A stretch of DNA of 64,000 bases from Vreelandella glaciei (GTDB lineage: Bacteria; Pseudomonadota; Gammaproteobacteria; Pseudomonadales; Halomonadaceae), in NCBI RefSeq assembly GCF_013415125.1, contig NZ_JACCDE010000023.1, forward strand, positions 1-64,000, in the 5' to 3' direction. How positions within the stretch are numbered: position 1 is the first letter of the stretch; each line of letters begins with the position of its first letter. Below are positions 55,566 through 64,000 of this stretch, piece after piece. The notes under the pieces were generated by a model, which was given only the letters and a program-made list of their open reading frames with translations, searched no databases and was not told the origin of the DNA. The translations under genes were made by a program, and so were the position numbers.

Positions 55566-55615
55566 CCGCTTTCACTTTAACGTGCTCCCGGAAAGTATTT
55601 CGGCTTTTTACTTGG

Positions 55616-57841
55616 TCATTGCATGTCGGCCGGGCGCAGCAGCAGTACCGCGAGTGGCGGTAGCGTCAATTCAAGGCTGGCGATTTGCCCATGAAGTGGG
55701 GAGTCTTCGGCGGTTAGCCGACCTAGGTTGCCCATGTTGGAACCACCATAACACTCCGCGTCACTGTTAAGGCGTTCTTCCCAACCACCGGCAAGCGGCA
55801 CGCCCAGACGATAGCCTATGCGTGGGATTGGCGTCATATTGGCAACCACCAGCAACGGCTCACCGGTGGCGCTCCAGCGTAGCCAGGCAAAAACGCTATT
55901 GGTATTGTCATTGCCCACCACCCAGGTAAACCCTCGGGGTTCACTATCGCATTGGTGCAGAGCAGGTAGCTCGACGTAGCAGCGGTTAAGGTCGCTAAGC
56001 AATCGGTGGACACCGGTATGCCGGGCTTCGGCGAGCAGCGACCAATCCAGCTCACGGTCGTGGCTCCACTCCCGCCACTGACCGAACTCGCAGCCCATAA
56101 ACAGCAGCTTCTTACCGGGTTGCGACCACATGATGGCGAGATAGGCGCGGAGATTGGCGAACTTCTGCCACTCATCGCCGGGCATCTTACCGATCAGCGA
56201 GCCCTTGCCGTGGACTACTTCGTCGTGAGAAATCGGCAAGACGTAGTGCTCAGAGAAAGCGTAGACCATAGGAAAGGTCATATCGTGATGCGAATAGGTG
56301 CGATACACCGGATCCTTGGCGATGTATTCCAGCGTGTCGTGCATCCAACCCATGTTCCATTTATAGGCAAAGCCCAGCCCGCCCTCCTTGGTCGGCTGGG
56401 TGACACCCGGCCAAGCGGTTGACTCCTCGGCAATAACGATGGTGCCGGGGGCTTCCTCGCTGATGACGTCATTGAGGTGGCGCAGGAAGTCGATGGTTTC
56501 CAGGTTTTCGTGACCACCAAAGCGGTTGGGAATCCATTCGCCTTCGTTACGGGAGTAGTTGCGATAGAGCATTGAGGCAACGGCATCGACACGCAATGCA
56601 TCGACATGGAAATGCCGCAGCCAGTGCAGTGCCGAGGCGAGCATAAAGCCATGCACTTCACGCCTTCCCAGATTATAGATATAGGTGTCCCAATCCTGAT
56701 GGAACCCCTCAAAAGGATGCTCATATTCGTACAGAGCGGTGCCATCAAAGCGTGCCAAGCCGTGGGGGTCGGTGGGAAAGTGGGCCGGCACCCAGTCGAG
56801 AATGACGCCCAGCCCTGCGCGATGGCACTCATCAACGAAGTAGGCAAAGTCGACAGGCTTACCGAAGCGGGCGCTAGGCGCAAACTGGCTCAATGGCTGA
56901 TAACCCCAGGAGCCGCCGAACGGGTGCTCCATGATGGGCAAGAGTTCAACGTGGGTGAACCCCATGTCCAGCACATAAGGTATTAATTGCTCGGCCAGAT
57001 CACGCCAACTATAGAGTTCGCCGTTGTCGCCGCCATGTTTGCGCCAGGAGGCAGCGTGCACTTCATAAATGCTTATTGGATGGGTCGGGTCATGGAGTTT
57101 TTGCCGCTGGGCGATCCATGCGTCGTCATGCCAGGTAAAGGGCGTGATGTCGGCTACCACCGAGGCGGTAGAGGGCGGTGCTTCGGTGGCTAAAGCAACT
57201 GGGTCGGCACGCAGGCCAATCGCACCGTAGGCCTCGACCACCTCATATTTGTACGCCTCCCCAGGCCCAAGGCGCGGTACGAATATCTCCCACACCCCGG
57301 CAGCAATGCGCAGGCGCATTATGTGTCGTCTGCCGTCCCAGCTATTGAAATTACCCACGACGGACACACGCTGGGCATTCGGCGCCCAAACGGCGAAGCG
57401 CACGCCGTTGACGCCATCCACTGTCATGGGCTGGGCACCTAGGCAGTGCCCCAGCTGCCGATGGTTGCCTTCGCCTAGCAGGTAGAGATCCATTTCGCCC
57501 AGCAGCAGGCCGAAGCTATACGGGTCCTCGGTTAGCTGTTCGCCTTGGGGCCAGCGAATACGCAGCAGATAGGGAGCCGCATGCGGCAGCCGGGCAGCGA
57601 ACAGACCAGGGATTTGCATGCCCGTCAGGCAGCAACGCACACTGCCGCCGTCGCGGTCGAGTACATCAACCCCTACCGCGCCGGGTAGGAATACGCGCAA
57701 AAACTGCCCTTTGCCATCACTGTGAATACCGAGGATGGCGAAGGGATCGCGATGGGTTCCTTGCGCTAGAGCGCTGGCGTCTTCCTCAGTCAACCACAAG
57801 CTGCGATCCAGAAGGGGTCGGGTGTGAATAACATTATTCAT
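55616..57841 (-). CDS. glgB: 1,4-alpha-glucan branching enzyme
   Basis: 741 residues, normal for GlgB. It moves alpha-1,4 segments onto alpha-1,6 branch points. Order: an N-terminal GlgB module, CBM48 ([23 protein letters not shown] near residue 150), GH13 barrel and a C-terminal beta domain. Catalytic residues: Asp419 in RVDAVAS, Glu472 in IAEESTAW and Asp near 540 in [14 protein letters not shown] lies before the ATG, which is inside the end of the treS/pep2 gene. It is the last gene of the glgX-glgE-treS/pep2-glgB group. Confidence 0.95.
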   Translation of the reverse strand: MNNVIHTRPLLDRSLWLTEEDASALAQGTHRDPFAILGIHSDGKGQFLRVFLPGAVGVDVLDRDGGSVRCCLTGMQIPGLFAARLPHAAPYLLRIRWPQGEQLTEDPYSFGLLLGEMDLYLLGEGNHRQLGHCLGAQPMTVDGVNGVRFAVWAPNAQRVSVVGNFNSWDGRRHIMRLRIAAGVWEIFVPRLGPGEAYKYEVVEAYGAIGLRADPVALATEAPPSTASVVADITPFTWHDDAWIAQRQKLHDPTHPISIYEVHAASWRKHGGDNGELYSWRDLAEQLIPYVLDMGFTHVELLPIMEHPFGGSWGYQPLSQFAPSARFGKPVDFAYFVDECHRAGLGVILDWVPAHFPTDPHGLARFDGTALYEYEHPFEGFHQDWDTYIYNLGRREVHGFMLASALHWLRHFHVDALRVDAVASMLYRNYSRNEGEWIPNRFGGHENLETIDFLRHLNDVISEEAPGTIVIAEESTAWPGVTQPTKEGGLGFAYKWNMGWMHDTLEYIAKDPVYRTYSHHDMTFPMVYAFSEHYVLPISHDEVVHGKGSLIGKMPGDEWQKFANLRAYLAIMWSQPGKKLLFMGCEFGQWREWSHDRELDWSLLAEARHTGVHRLLSDLNRCYVELPALHQCDSEPRGFTWVVGNDNTNSVFAWLRWSATGEPLLVVANMTPIPRIGYRLGVPLAGGWEERLNSDAECYGGSNMGNLGRLTAEDSPLHGQIASLELTLPPLAVLLLRPADMQ

Positions 57842-60800
57842 GTGGCTCTCCTGGGCTAAGTTGTTCGATGAGGGCAGCTAAGCCGTGCAGCGGCACACCC
57901 AACCATTCGGGGCGGTTGGCGGCTTCGTAGGCGATTTCGTAAGCCGTCTTTTCGAGCACGAACAGATCCACCGCCGCAGCGGCTCCGCTGGCTTGCTTCC
58001 ATTCGTGGGGTATTTCCATGGTGGCCAGCCAATAAGCGTTGAGAAAGGCTTGGCGACCTTTAAGCAGATACTGCTCCACCACCGCATGGCTGGTGCCGGT
58101 ATGCGTATCGGCGCCTTCATTGTCGCCGGGCCGGGCTTCCTCCACCTTGGCATAGGCGTAGTCGAAGGAGCGCAACATGCCAGCCACATCGCGCAGCGGG
58201 CTATCCTTCGCGCGACGCTCTTCCAAGGGCCTGGCCGGTTCGCCTTCAAAATCGATGATGTAAGCATCATCATGAGCCACCAGAACTTGGCCAAGATGTA
58301 GATCACCATGAATACGGGTGAGTAGGCTGCCTTGGGCAAGTTCCGCCATCTTTTTGATGGCATCCATCAACGTGGCGCGGCGAGCCAAAATAATGTCGGC
58401 AAGCCGCTGTTCGGCTCCGTTGGCAGTGTTCTTGTGTTGCTCCAGCACGTTTAGCGCTTCCTCAACACGCTGCGTCACGCGTTGTGTCCAGTGCTGCACA
58501 TGGGAGAGACCAGCGACTTCGGGCGTGAATGCTGGGTCGTCGTTGGGCGTCGCCAGCACCATATGCAGCTCACCCAATCGACGCCCTAAGGTAGTGGCAA
58601 ACTCTGCCAACTCCTCGAAGGCGCCGTAGCGGGCTTCGGCTTTTGGCTCGCTTGCCCGTTCGTCGTCCGCCACCGCTTCACGAATGGCACGTTCCAGCTT
58701 ATTGCGCGTCCATGACCAGGCATCGCCCTGGTTGTCGATGAAGCCTTGCAGAATCATGAGCGTTTGCGTGGCTCCCTCTTCGAGCCGGGTGACCACGCCG
58801 TACAAAGGCACGGTATGCGTAAAGCCCCGCTCAGTCAGGTAACTGCCGATTTCCGCTTCGGGATGAATGCCTGGCTCCAAGCGTCGGAACAGCTTGAGCA
58901 CTAATTGATGATTGATGATCACCGAGCTATTGGATTGCTCGGCACTCTGCTGCACCACCTCGAGGTGCTCGGGAAGTGTCAGTTCGGCGAAGGCGGCGGT
59001 TGGCAAGAAATGAATTTCTCCTTTCTCATAAGGCAGCACGGTGCCTAGGCGCATGTTTTCTAGTACCGCCAGTGTAAAGGCATCCAGGGTGACCGCATCG
59101 GTGAGTAGCCCCACTTCGTGGAAGCGACGAACACGGGCCATGGCGAGCTGTTGGGGTAGCGGATTGCTCTGTTCATCTTCGCCCAGGAAAGCCAGCGGCA
59201 GTTGGTAGCGCTCGCTGCCTTGGCCATGTTTGACCTCCACTTCGCTAAACAGCAGCGTATGGCCGCTGTGCTCAAGGCTGGCAGTGGCGTGTAAGTGGAC
59301 TTCCTCAATACGCGCCTGCTTGGCGGCGAACCAACGTCGCTTGGGCAGGTAGCTGGGCAGCGTCTCGCGTTCGAGTAGTCGCCTGGGTGTCTCCTCAAAA
59401 ATCTCGTTAAGGCGCTTTTTGATAATCAGCGTAACGAAATCCGGCATGGGCTCTGGTACAGGCACATGCCACTCCGGCATGGCGGTAGCCGGGGCCAGCA
59501 AGAACCAGAAAAAACCGTAGGGAGGAAGCGTCAGCAAGTACGCCAGTTTACCCACCGGTGGAAAAGCGCTTCCGCCAACCATTTCTACCGGCACCTGACC
59601 GGCAAAGGCGGAAAGATCGAGCTCCACCGCCTGGGCAGTGCTGGCCACATTGGCCACGCACAGCAGTGTTTCTGTCTCACCGTTATCGAGCGTCATCTCG
59701 CGTAGGTAGGCGAGAATATGCCGGTTGGAGGGGTAGAGTGGCCGCATGGTGCCGCGGCTGAAAGCGCGGTGCTGGCTGCGTACCGCCAGTAGCCGCCGCA
59801 TGTTGCTAAGCAGCGAATGCGAATCGCGAATTTGCGCTTCCACATTCACCGTCTGGTAGCCATAAAGCGGGTCCATGATGGGTGGCAGCACCAGCTTGGC
59901 CGGGTCGGCGCGGGAGAAGCCGCCGTTGCGATCCACCGACCACTGCATGGGCGTGCGCACGCCGTCACGGTCGCCGAGATAGATATTGTCACCCATACCA
60001 ATCTCGTCACCGTAATAGAGCACCGGCGTGCCCGGCATGGAGAGCAGCAGGCTGTTAAGCAGCTCAATACGCCGCCGGTCGCGTTCAAGCAGCGGCGCTA
60101 ACCGACGACGAATGCCCAAATTAATACGAGCCCGACGGTCGGCGGCGTAATGGTTCCAGAGATAGTCACGCTCCTTGTCGGTGACCATCTCCAGGGTCAG
60201 CTCATCGTGGTTGCGCAAAAAGATTGCCCACTGGCAGGTGGCCGGTATTTCAGGCGTCTGACGCAGAATATCGGTAATTGGGAAGCGGTCTTCCTGAGCC
60301 AGGGCCATGTACATGCGCGGCATTAAAGGGAAATGGAACGCCATGTGACACTCATCGCCGTCGCCGAAATAGGGCCGGGTGTCCTCGGGCCACTGGTTGG
60401 CCTCGGCGAGCAGCATGCGGTCGGGATAACGCTCGTCGAGCACGGCGCGGATCTTTTTGAGCACCACATGAGTTTCCGGCAGGTTTTCGTTGTTGGTGCC
60501 TTCGCGCTCGACCAAATAGGGAATGGCGTCCAGGCGCAGGCCATCGACCCCCATATCGAGCCAGTACGCCATGACCTTGAGAATCTCGTCGAGTACCACG
60601 GGGTTGTCGAAGTTGAGATCCGGCTGGTGGGAGTAGAAACGATGCCAGAAGTAGGCGCCGGCCACTGGGTCCCAGGTCCAGTTGGAGGATTCGGTGTCGA
60701 GAAAGATGATGCGTGTGCCGGGATACTTTTGATCGGTGTCTGACCACACATAGAAGTCGCGTTCTGGTGATCCTGCTGGCGCCTGTCTGGCGCGCTGAAA

Positions 60801-61181
60801 CCACTCGTGCTGGTCAGACGTATGGTTGATGACCAGTTCGGTCAATACGCGCAGGCCGCGCCGGTGGGCCTCGTTGATAAAGCGCTGGGCATCCTCTAGC
60901 GTGCCGTAATCGGGGCTAACGCTAGTGTATTCAGCGATATCGTAACCATCGTCGCGACGCGGCGAGGGGTAGAACGGTAAAATCCAAATCGTGTTAACGC
61001 CCAGGCTGACGATATAGTCCAGCTTCTGAATCAAACCTTCGAAATCGCCGATACCGTCGTCATTGGCATCGAAGAAGGCCTTCACGTGTACCTGGTAAAT
61101 CACCGCATCCTTATACCAGAGTGGGTCATCGAGGAAATCCATCGCCTCGACGGCGTGTGTTTCGCTGCTGGCATCCATCAT
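57834..61181 (-). CDS. treS: Trehalose synthase-maltokinase fusion (TreS-Pep2)
   Basis: 1115 residues from ATG at 61181, behind GAGAGGG; the frame opens earlier at 61241 without a ribosome site. Residues about 1-560 are a GH13 TreS domain, which interconverts trehalose and maltose: [23 protein letters not shown] and [13 protein letters not shown] carry the Asp, Glu and Asp of catalysis. Residues about 620-1115 are a Pep2-type maltokinase with [11 protein letters not shown] and [11 protein letters not shown], giving maltose 1-phosphate for GlgE. The fusion keeps the two steps together. It overlaps glgB by 8 bases and lies 118 bases after glgE. Confidence 0.93.
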   Translation of the reverse strand: MMDASSETHAVEAMDFLDDPLWYKDAVIYQVHVKAFFDANDDGIGDFEGLIQKLDYIVSLGVNTIWILPFYPSPRRDDGYDIAEYTSVSPDYGTLEDAQRFINEAHRRGLRVLTELVINHTSDQHEWFQRARQAPAGSPERDFYVWSDTDQKYPGTRIIFLDTESSNWTWDPVAGAYFWHRFYSHQPDLNFDNPVVLDEILKVMAYWLDMGVDGLRLDAIPYLVEREGTNNENLPETHVVLKKIRAVLDERYPDRMLLAEANQWPEDTRPYFGDGDECHMAFHFPLMPRMYMALAQEDRFPITDILRQTPEIPATCQWAIFLRNHDELTLEMVTDKERDYLWNHYAADRRARINLGIRRRLAPLLERDRRRIELLNSLLLSMPGTPVLYYGDEIGMGDNIYLGDRDGVRTPMQWSVDRNGGFSRADPAKLVLPPIMDPLYGYQTVNVEAQIRDSHSLLSNMRRLLAVRSQHRAFSRGTMRPLYPSNRHILAYLREMTLDNGETETLLCVANVASTAQAVELDLSAFAGQVPVEMVGGSAFPPVGKLAYLLTLPPYGFFWFLLAPATAMPEWHVPVPEPMPDFVTLIIKKRLNEIFEETPRRLLERETLPSYLPKRRWFAAKQARIEEVHLHATASLEHSGHTLLFSEVEVKHGQGSERYQLPLAFLGEDEQSNPLPQQLAMARVRRFHEVGLLTDAVTLDAFTLAVLENMRLGTVLPYEKGEIHFLPTAAFAELTLPEHLEVVQQSAEQSNSSVIINHQLVLKLFRRLEPGIHPEAEIGSYLTERGFTHTVPLYGVVTRLEEGATQTLMILQGFIDNQGDAWSWTRNKLERAIREAVADDERASEPKAEARYGAFEELAEFATTLGRRLGELHMVLATPNDDPAFTPEVAGLSHVQHWTQRVTQRVEEALNVLEQHKNTANGAEQRLADIILARRATLMDAIKKMAELAQGSLLTRIHGDLHLGQVLVAHDDAYIIDFEGEPARPLEERRAKDSPLRDVAGMLRSFDYAYAKVEEARPGDNEGADTHTGTSHAVVEQYLLKGRQAFLNAYWLATMEIPHEWKQASGAAAAVDLFVLEKTAYEIAYEAANRPEWLGVPLHGLAALIEQLSPGEPHE

Positions 61182-61259
61182 TGGCTTACCCTCTCTGCTT
61201 TGATCATTAGATAACAATTGACATGAACTAGCGGCTTCCAAGCCAATACCGTTGTTAAT

Positions 61260-61313
61260 AAACCGGGAGCTAGTAAGCCGGTAGCTAATAAACCGGAAGC
61301 TAGTGAACCGGGC
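61260..61313 (+). repeat. 15-bp tandem repeat at the end of glgE
   Basis: AAACCGGGAGCTAGT (61260-61274), AAGCCGGTAGCTAAT (61275-61289), AAACCGGAAGCTAGT (61290-61304) and a partial GAACCGGGC follow one another. The glgE stop falls in the third unit, so the repeat covers the glgE 3' end and spacer. The stop triplets recur in each unit. Confidence 0.75.
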
Positions 61314-63327
61314 GAAGTCGCCAAATGGCGAACGGCATAACGCTGGGGTCTAAGCGCATCGATTGCCATTTGCCATGCCAAGTCCATTGACGGCCACTCA
61401 TGAGGTCCTCCACATGCAGTGCCGCCTCATCGGGAAGTTCGAATAGCGCCATGGGCAACTCAAAGGCGCCCTCCTGAGGCTCAAACGGGTCAAGGTTGAC
61501 GGCGACCAAGATGGCCTCGTCGCTTAGTTCGGTGCGTTTGGCGAAGAGCAATAAACGGTCGTTGTGTACCGCATGGAAGGTCAGCCCAAGATGGCTATGC
61601 AACGCCGGATTCTCGCGCCGGATGCGGTTGAGCTGGGCGATCTCATAGATGATGTTGCCAGGGGCGCTATAGTCGCGCAGGCGAATCTGATACTTCTCTG
61701 AATCGAGGTACTCCTCCTTGCCGGGCACCGGGGCGCCTTCGCAGAGCTCAAACCCTGAGTACATGCCCCACAATCCTGAACCCATGGTGGCCAGCGCCGC
61801 GCGAATCAGGAATCCCGCCCGCCCAGACGATTGCAGAAAGTAGGGGTTGATATCCGGCGTATTGACGAAAAAGTTGGGCCGATAGCCGTCGCGCAGGGGC
61901 GATTCATTGAGTTGCGTGAAGTATTCGGTTAACGCCGCCTTGGTATGGCGCCAAGTGAAATAGGTATAGCTCTGCGTGAAACCCAGCTTGCCCAGGCGCA
62001 GCATCATGGCCGGGCGGGTAAACGCTTCGGCCAGGAAAATCACGTCGGGGTCACGTTGGCGAATATCGGCAATTAGCCATTCCCAAAAGGGCAGCGGTTT
62101 GGTGTGCGGGTTATCAACCCGAAATATCTTCACCCCTTCATCGACCCAGCCTTGCACCACATTTCGAAGCTCGCTCCACAGCGAGGGAATCGCCTCTTCG
62201 GCGTAGAAATCGACGTTAACAATATCCTGATATTTTTTGGGCGGATTCTCGGCATAGCGAATCGAGCCGTCGGGGCGCCAGGAGAACCAGCCGGGGTGCT
62301 CCTTGAGCCAGGGGTGATCCGGTGAACACTGAATGGCAAAATCGAGCGCTATCTCAAGGCCGTGGTCGGCCGCGACACGGACCAGCTCGCGGAAGTCTTC
62401 GCGGGTGCCAAGCTCAGGATGGATGGCTTCATGTCCGCCTTCTTCACTGCCAATGGCGTAAGGGCTGCCTGGGTCGTTCGGCCCGGCTTCAAGGCTATTG
62501 TTAGGCCCTTTGCGATACGCCCGACCGACAGGATGGATAGGCGGGAAATAGAGCACGTCAAAGCCCATGTCGCGGATTAACGGTAGCCGCCTGTGCACAT
62601 CCTTGAACGTGCCGTGGCGATTGGGATCGTCGGTTTCCGAGCGGGGGAACAGTTCGTACCAGCTGGCAAAACGCGCTTTAAGCCGTTCGACTTCGAGCGG
62701 ATAGAGGGCGTCGCTCCTAGTTAAATGCGGACGAGTATCCGCTTCGTGCATCAATCTAGTGGTTATATCATCTAATAGCAGCGCGACGCGGTCAGCATCA
62801 TTCTGCGCCAGCCGGAATTGCTCAAGGAGGTCAGCCAGTGATTTATACAGCGCTCCCTCGCTACGCTCGGCGGTTTGTTCCACCAGTTGTCTGCCTTCTT
62901 CCAGTTCGAGCCCGATGGGAACCCCCGCCTGGTGTTTCTTGGCGAGTTCGTAGTGATAAGTGGCATACACATCCCACCAGGCTTCAATAATAAAACCATG
63001 GCGGCCCACCCGGAGAGGCGTGAAACTCCCTTCCCATACATCCAGGCCGAGGGGCTCGATCTGGCTCATGGGCGCGCGCTGTTGCTGCCCCTCATCGTCA
63101 TGCCAGCAGATAGCCGCTGCCAGCACATCGTGACCGTCCGCGAAGATGGTGGCTTTCACCACTACCGTTTCGTTAACGATGGCCTTGGTCGCAAAGCGCC
63201 CCTGATCCAGGGAAGGGGTGACGGCTTCAATGGCAATGCGCGGGGCTTGGGTGGCCGCTAGGCCATGGTCCTGGTGTTGACTCTGTGCCGGGAGAGCCCC
63301 GGACGTGGGATAGACAGGTGAACTCAT
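61300..63327 (-). CDS. glgE: Alpha-1,4-glucan:maltose-1-phosphate maltosyltransferase
   Basis: 675 residues, typical of GlgE. It adds maltosyl units from maltose 1-phosphate to alpha-glucan. After an N-terminal beta domain, the GH13 barrel carries YYPPIHP-like LYFPPIHPVGRAYRKGPNN, LDFAIQCSPDHPW, the nucleophile Asp in KIFRVDNPHTKPLPFWEW, and Glu in IFLAEAFTRPAMM. AAGGAG lies 9 bases before the ATG. Upstream is glgX, downstream treS/pep2, so the full trehalose-to-glucan route is present. Confidence 0.94.
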   Translation of the reverse strand: MSSPVYPTSGALPAQSQHQDHGLAATQAPRIAIEAVTPSLDQGRFATKAIVNETVVVKATIFADGHDVLAAAICWHDDEGQQQRAPMSQIEPLGLDVWEGSFTPLRVGRHGFIIEAWWDVYATYHYELAKKHQAGVPIGLELEEGRQLVEQTAERSEGALYKSLADLLEQFRLAQNDADRVALLLDDITTRLMHEADTRPHLTRSDALYPLEVERLKARFASWYELFPRSETDDPNRHGTFKDVHRRLPLIRDMGFDVLYFPPIHPVGRAYRKGPNNSLEAGPNDPGSPYAIGSEEGGHEAIHPELGTREDFRELVRVAADHGLEIALDFAIQCSPDHPWLKEHPGWFSWRPDGSIRYAENPPKKYQDIVNVDFYAEEAIPSLWSELRNVVQGWVDEGVKIFRVDNPHTKPLPFWEWLIADIRQRDPDVIFLAEAFTRPAMMLRLGKLGFTQSYTYFTWRHTKAALTEYFTQLNESPLRDGYRPNFFVNTPDINPYFLQSSGRAGFLIRAALATMGSGLWGMYSGFELCEGAPVPGKEEYLDSEKYQIRLRDYSAPGNIIYEIAQLNRIRRENPALHSHLGLTFHAVHNDRLLLFAKRTELSDEAILVAVNLDPFEPQEGAFELPMALFELPDEAALHVEDLMSGRQWTWHGKWQSMRLDPSVMPFAIWRLRPVH

Positions 63328-63385
63328 CGCATGCTTCTCCTTGCAGCGCGAAAACGACAGCGAAGGTATCCGCGCCGCCTTATAT

Positions 63386-64000
63386 CTAGGTAACGGCGCC
63401 TTCGCCGTGCTGTACTAGCTCTAGCAGGGCCAGTGAACGACCTTCCATCCTGTGTTCCTCTCCAAAGGCGCGCTGGAAGGGGGCTTCCTCAATGGTTTGG
63501 CTGGTGTCGAGGCGGCATAACCATCCGCTACCACTCGGTGCGGCCGGTAGTTGAAAAGCGACGGCCTCATGGTGCGCATTGAAAATTAGCAGCAAGGTGA
63601 CATCGGCCCCCGCACGGCGTATACCGGAAGGCTGGGCGCGACCATCGAGTAATAGGCCGAGTGTGCGCGCCTCGGTATCTTCCCAGCGCTCAACATCCAT
63701 TTCGGCACCATCCGGGGCCAGCCATGCCACTTCCTTGAGCCCCATTTCCTCGTTGTACTCACCGGAAAGGAAGCGACCTCGACGCAGGATGGGGTAGCGC
63801 AACCGCAGTGCGATCACCCGTCGCAGGTACTCGATCATGGCGTGGGCGTCACCGTCTAAGTTCCAATCCACCCAACTGATCTCGTTATCCTGGCAGTAGG
63901 CGTTATTGTTGCCTTGCTGGGTGCGCAATAGTTCATCGCCCGCCAGCAGCATCGGCGTGCCTTGTGAGAACAGCGTGGTGGCGATGAAGTTACGGATCTG
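63386..64000 (-). CDS. glgX: Glycogen debranching enzyme GlgX, C-terminal part (cut by window edge)
   Basis: The frame is open from the window end to the TAA near 63386; about 204 codons are visible. TTLFSQGTPMLLAGDELLRTQQGNNNAYCQDNEISWVDW is the diagnostic GlgX/isoamylase block, followed by a C-terminal beta domain. The start lies outside the window. It would cut alpha-1,6 branches of glucan and is the first visible gene of the operon, 58 bases before glgE. Confidence 0.9.
   Translation of the reverse strand, partial: QIRNFIATTLFSQGTPMLLAGDELLRTQQGNNNAYCQDNEISWVDWNLDGDAHAMIEYLRRVIALRLRYPILRRGRFLSGEYNEEMGLKEVAWLAPDGAEMDVERWEDTEARTLGLLLDGRAQPSGIRRAGADVTLLLIFNAHHEAVAFQLPAAPSGSGWLCRLDTSQTIEEAPFQRAFGEEHRMEGRSLALLELVQHGEGAVT

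Noticed and set aside
55570..55615. Plus-strand terminator after CCGGAAA...TTTCGG
   Set aside because: The stem has a bulge and no plus-strand gene lies upstream that it could serve.
61178..61387. Minus-strand frame of 69 codons between glgE and treS
   Set aside because: It is made by the 15-bp tandem repeat and overlaps the glgE end in another frame; no family resemblance.
1..64000. tRNA, rRNA or riboswitch genes
   Set aside because: No cloverleaf-like or rRNA stretch and no recognised riboswitch core was noticed by eye; a covariance-model scan would be needed to exclude small RNAs.

Overview
The window reads as chromosome from a moderately halophilic gammaproteobacterium of the Halomonadaceae (Halomonas/Vreelandella type). 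Grounds for this are several TRAP transporters including a TAXI system followed by a universal stress protein, a large BetT-like BCCT choline carrier with a BetI-like operator, a GlgE trehalose-to-glycogen operon, and generally mid-50s percent GC with compact operons. The assignment is from protein families read by eye; no database search was run.

Layout. 1-120: end of an IS30-family element. 334-10970: ureide/purine catabolism (two NCS1 permeases, an Asp/Glu-type racemase, allantoinase puuE, an RpiR regulator, an amino-acid-type ABC importer, allE, allA); palindromes of the form TTGTATACAA recur in its spacers. 11076-15694: pyruvate kinase, overlapping modABC, and a Tat-type DUF192 protein. 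15804-16538: a GC-rich orphan ParA ATPase beside a relic of a transporter gene, then an EamA transporter. 17817-25291: a DctPQM TRAP system, then a TAXI TRAP system with a UspA protein. 25638-32564: a DUF2189 membrane protein and a signalling block (cysteine-free SuoX-like periplasmic protein, TorS-like hybrid kinase, NosP-type FIST protein, NahK-type hybrid kinase, convergent LuxR response regulator). 32694-35364: ExaC-type aldehyde dehydrogenase and AdhP-type alcohol dehydrogenase. 35445-39395: SulP and BetT-like carriers. 39608-47660: Spy-like protein, esterase lipoprotein, then an RND pump operon ending in BaeSR-like genes; 47866-49499: TetR regulator and an MDR-family oxidoreductase. 49626-52815: fluoroacetate-dehalogenase-type hydrolase and an OsmC-YcaO fusion. 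52914-55409: DUF2798, EamA and SpmA/B-like membrane proteins. 55616-64000: glgX (partial)-glgE-treS/pep2-glgB on the minus strand.

How it fits together. The first third imports and breaks down ureides (allantoin to allantoate, and ureidoglycine to ureidoglycolate to glyoxylate plus urea), with the allantoate amidohydrolase step missing here. The centre pairs nitric-oxide/redox signalling with alcohol and aldehyde oxidation. The right part handles osmolytes (choline uptake), envelope stress and efflux, and conversion of trehalose through maltose 1-phosphate into branched glucan. Substrates of the transporters are inferred from family and neighbours only.
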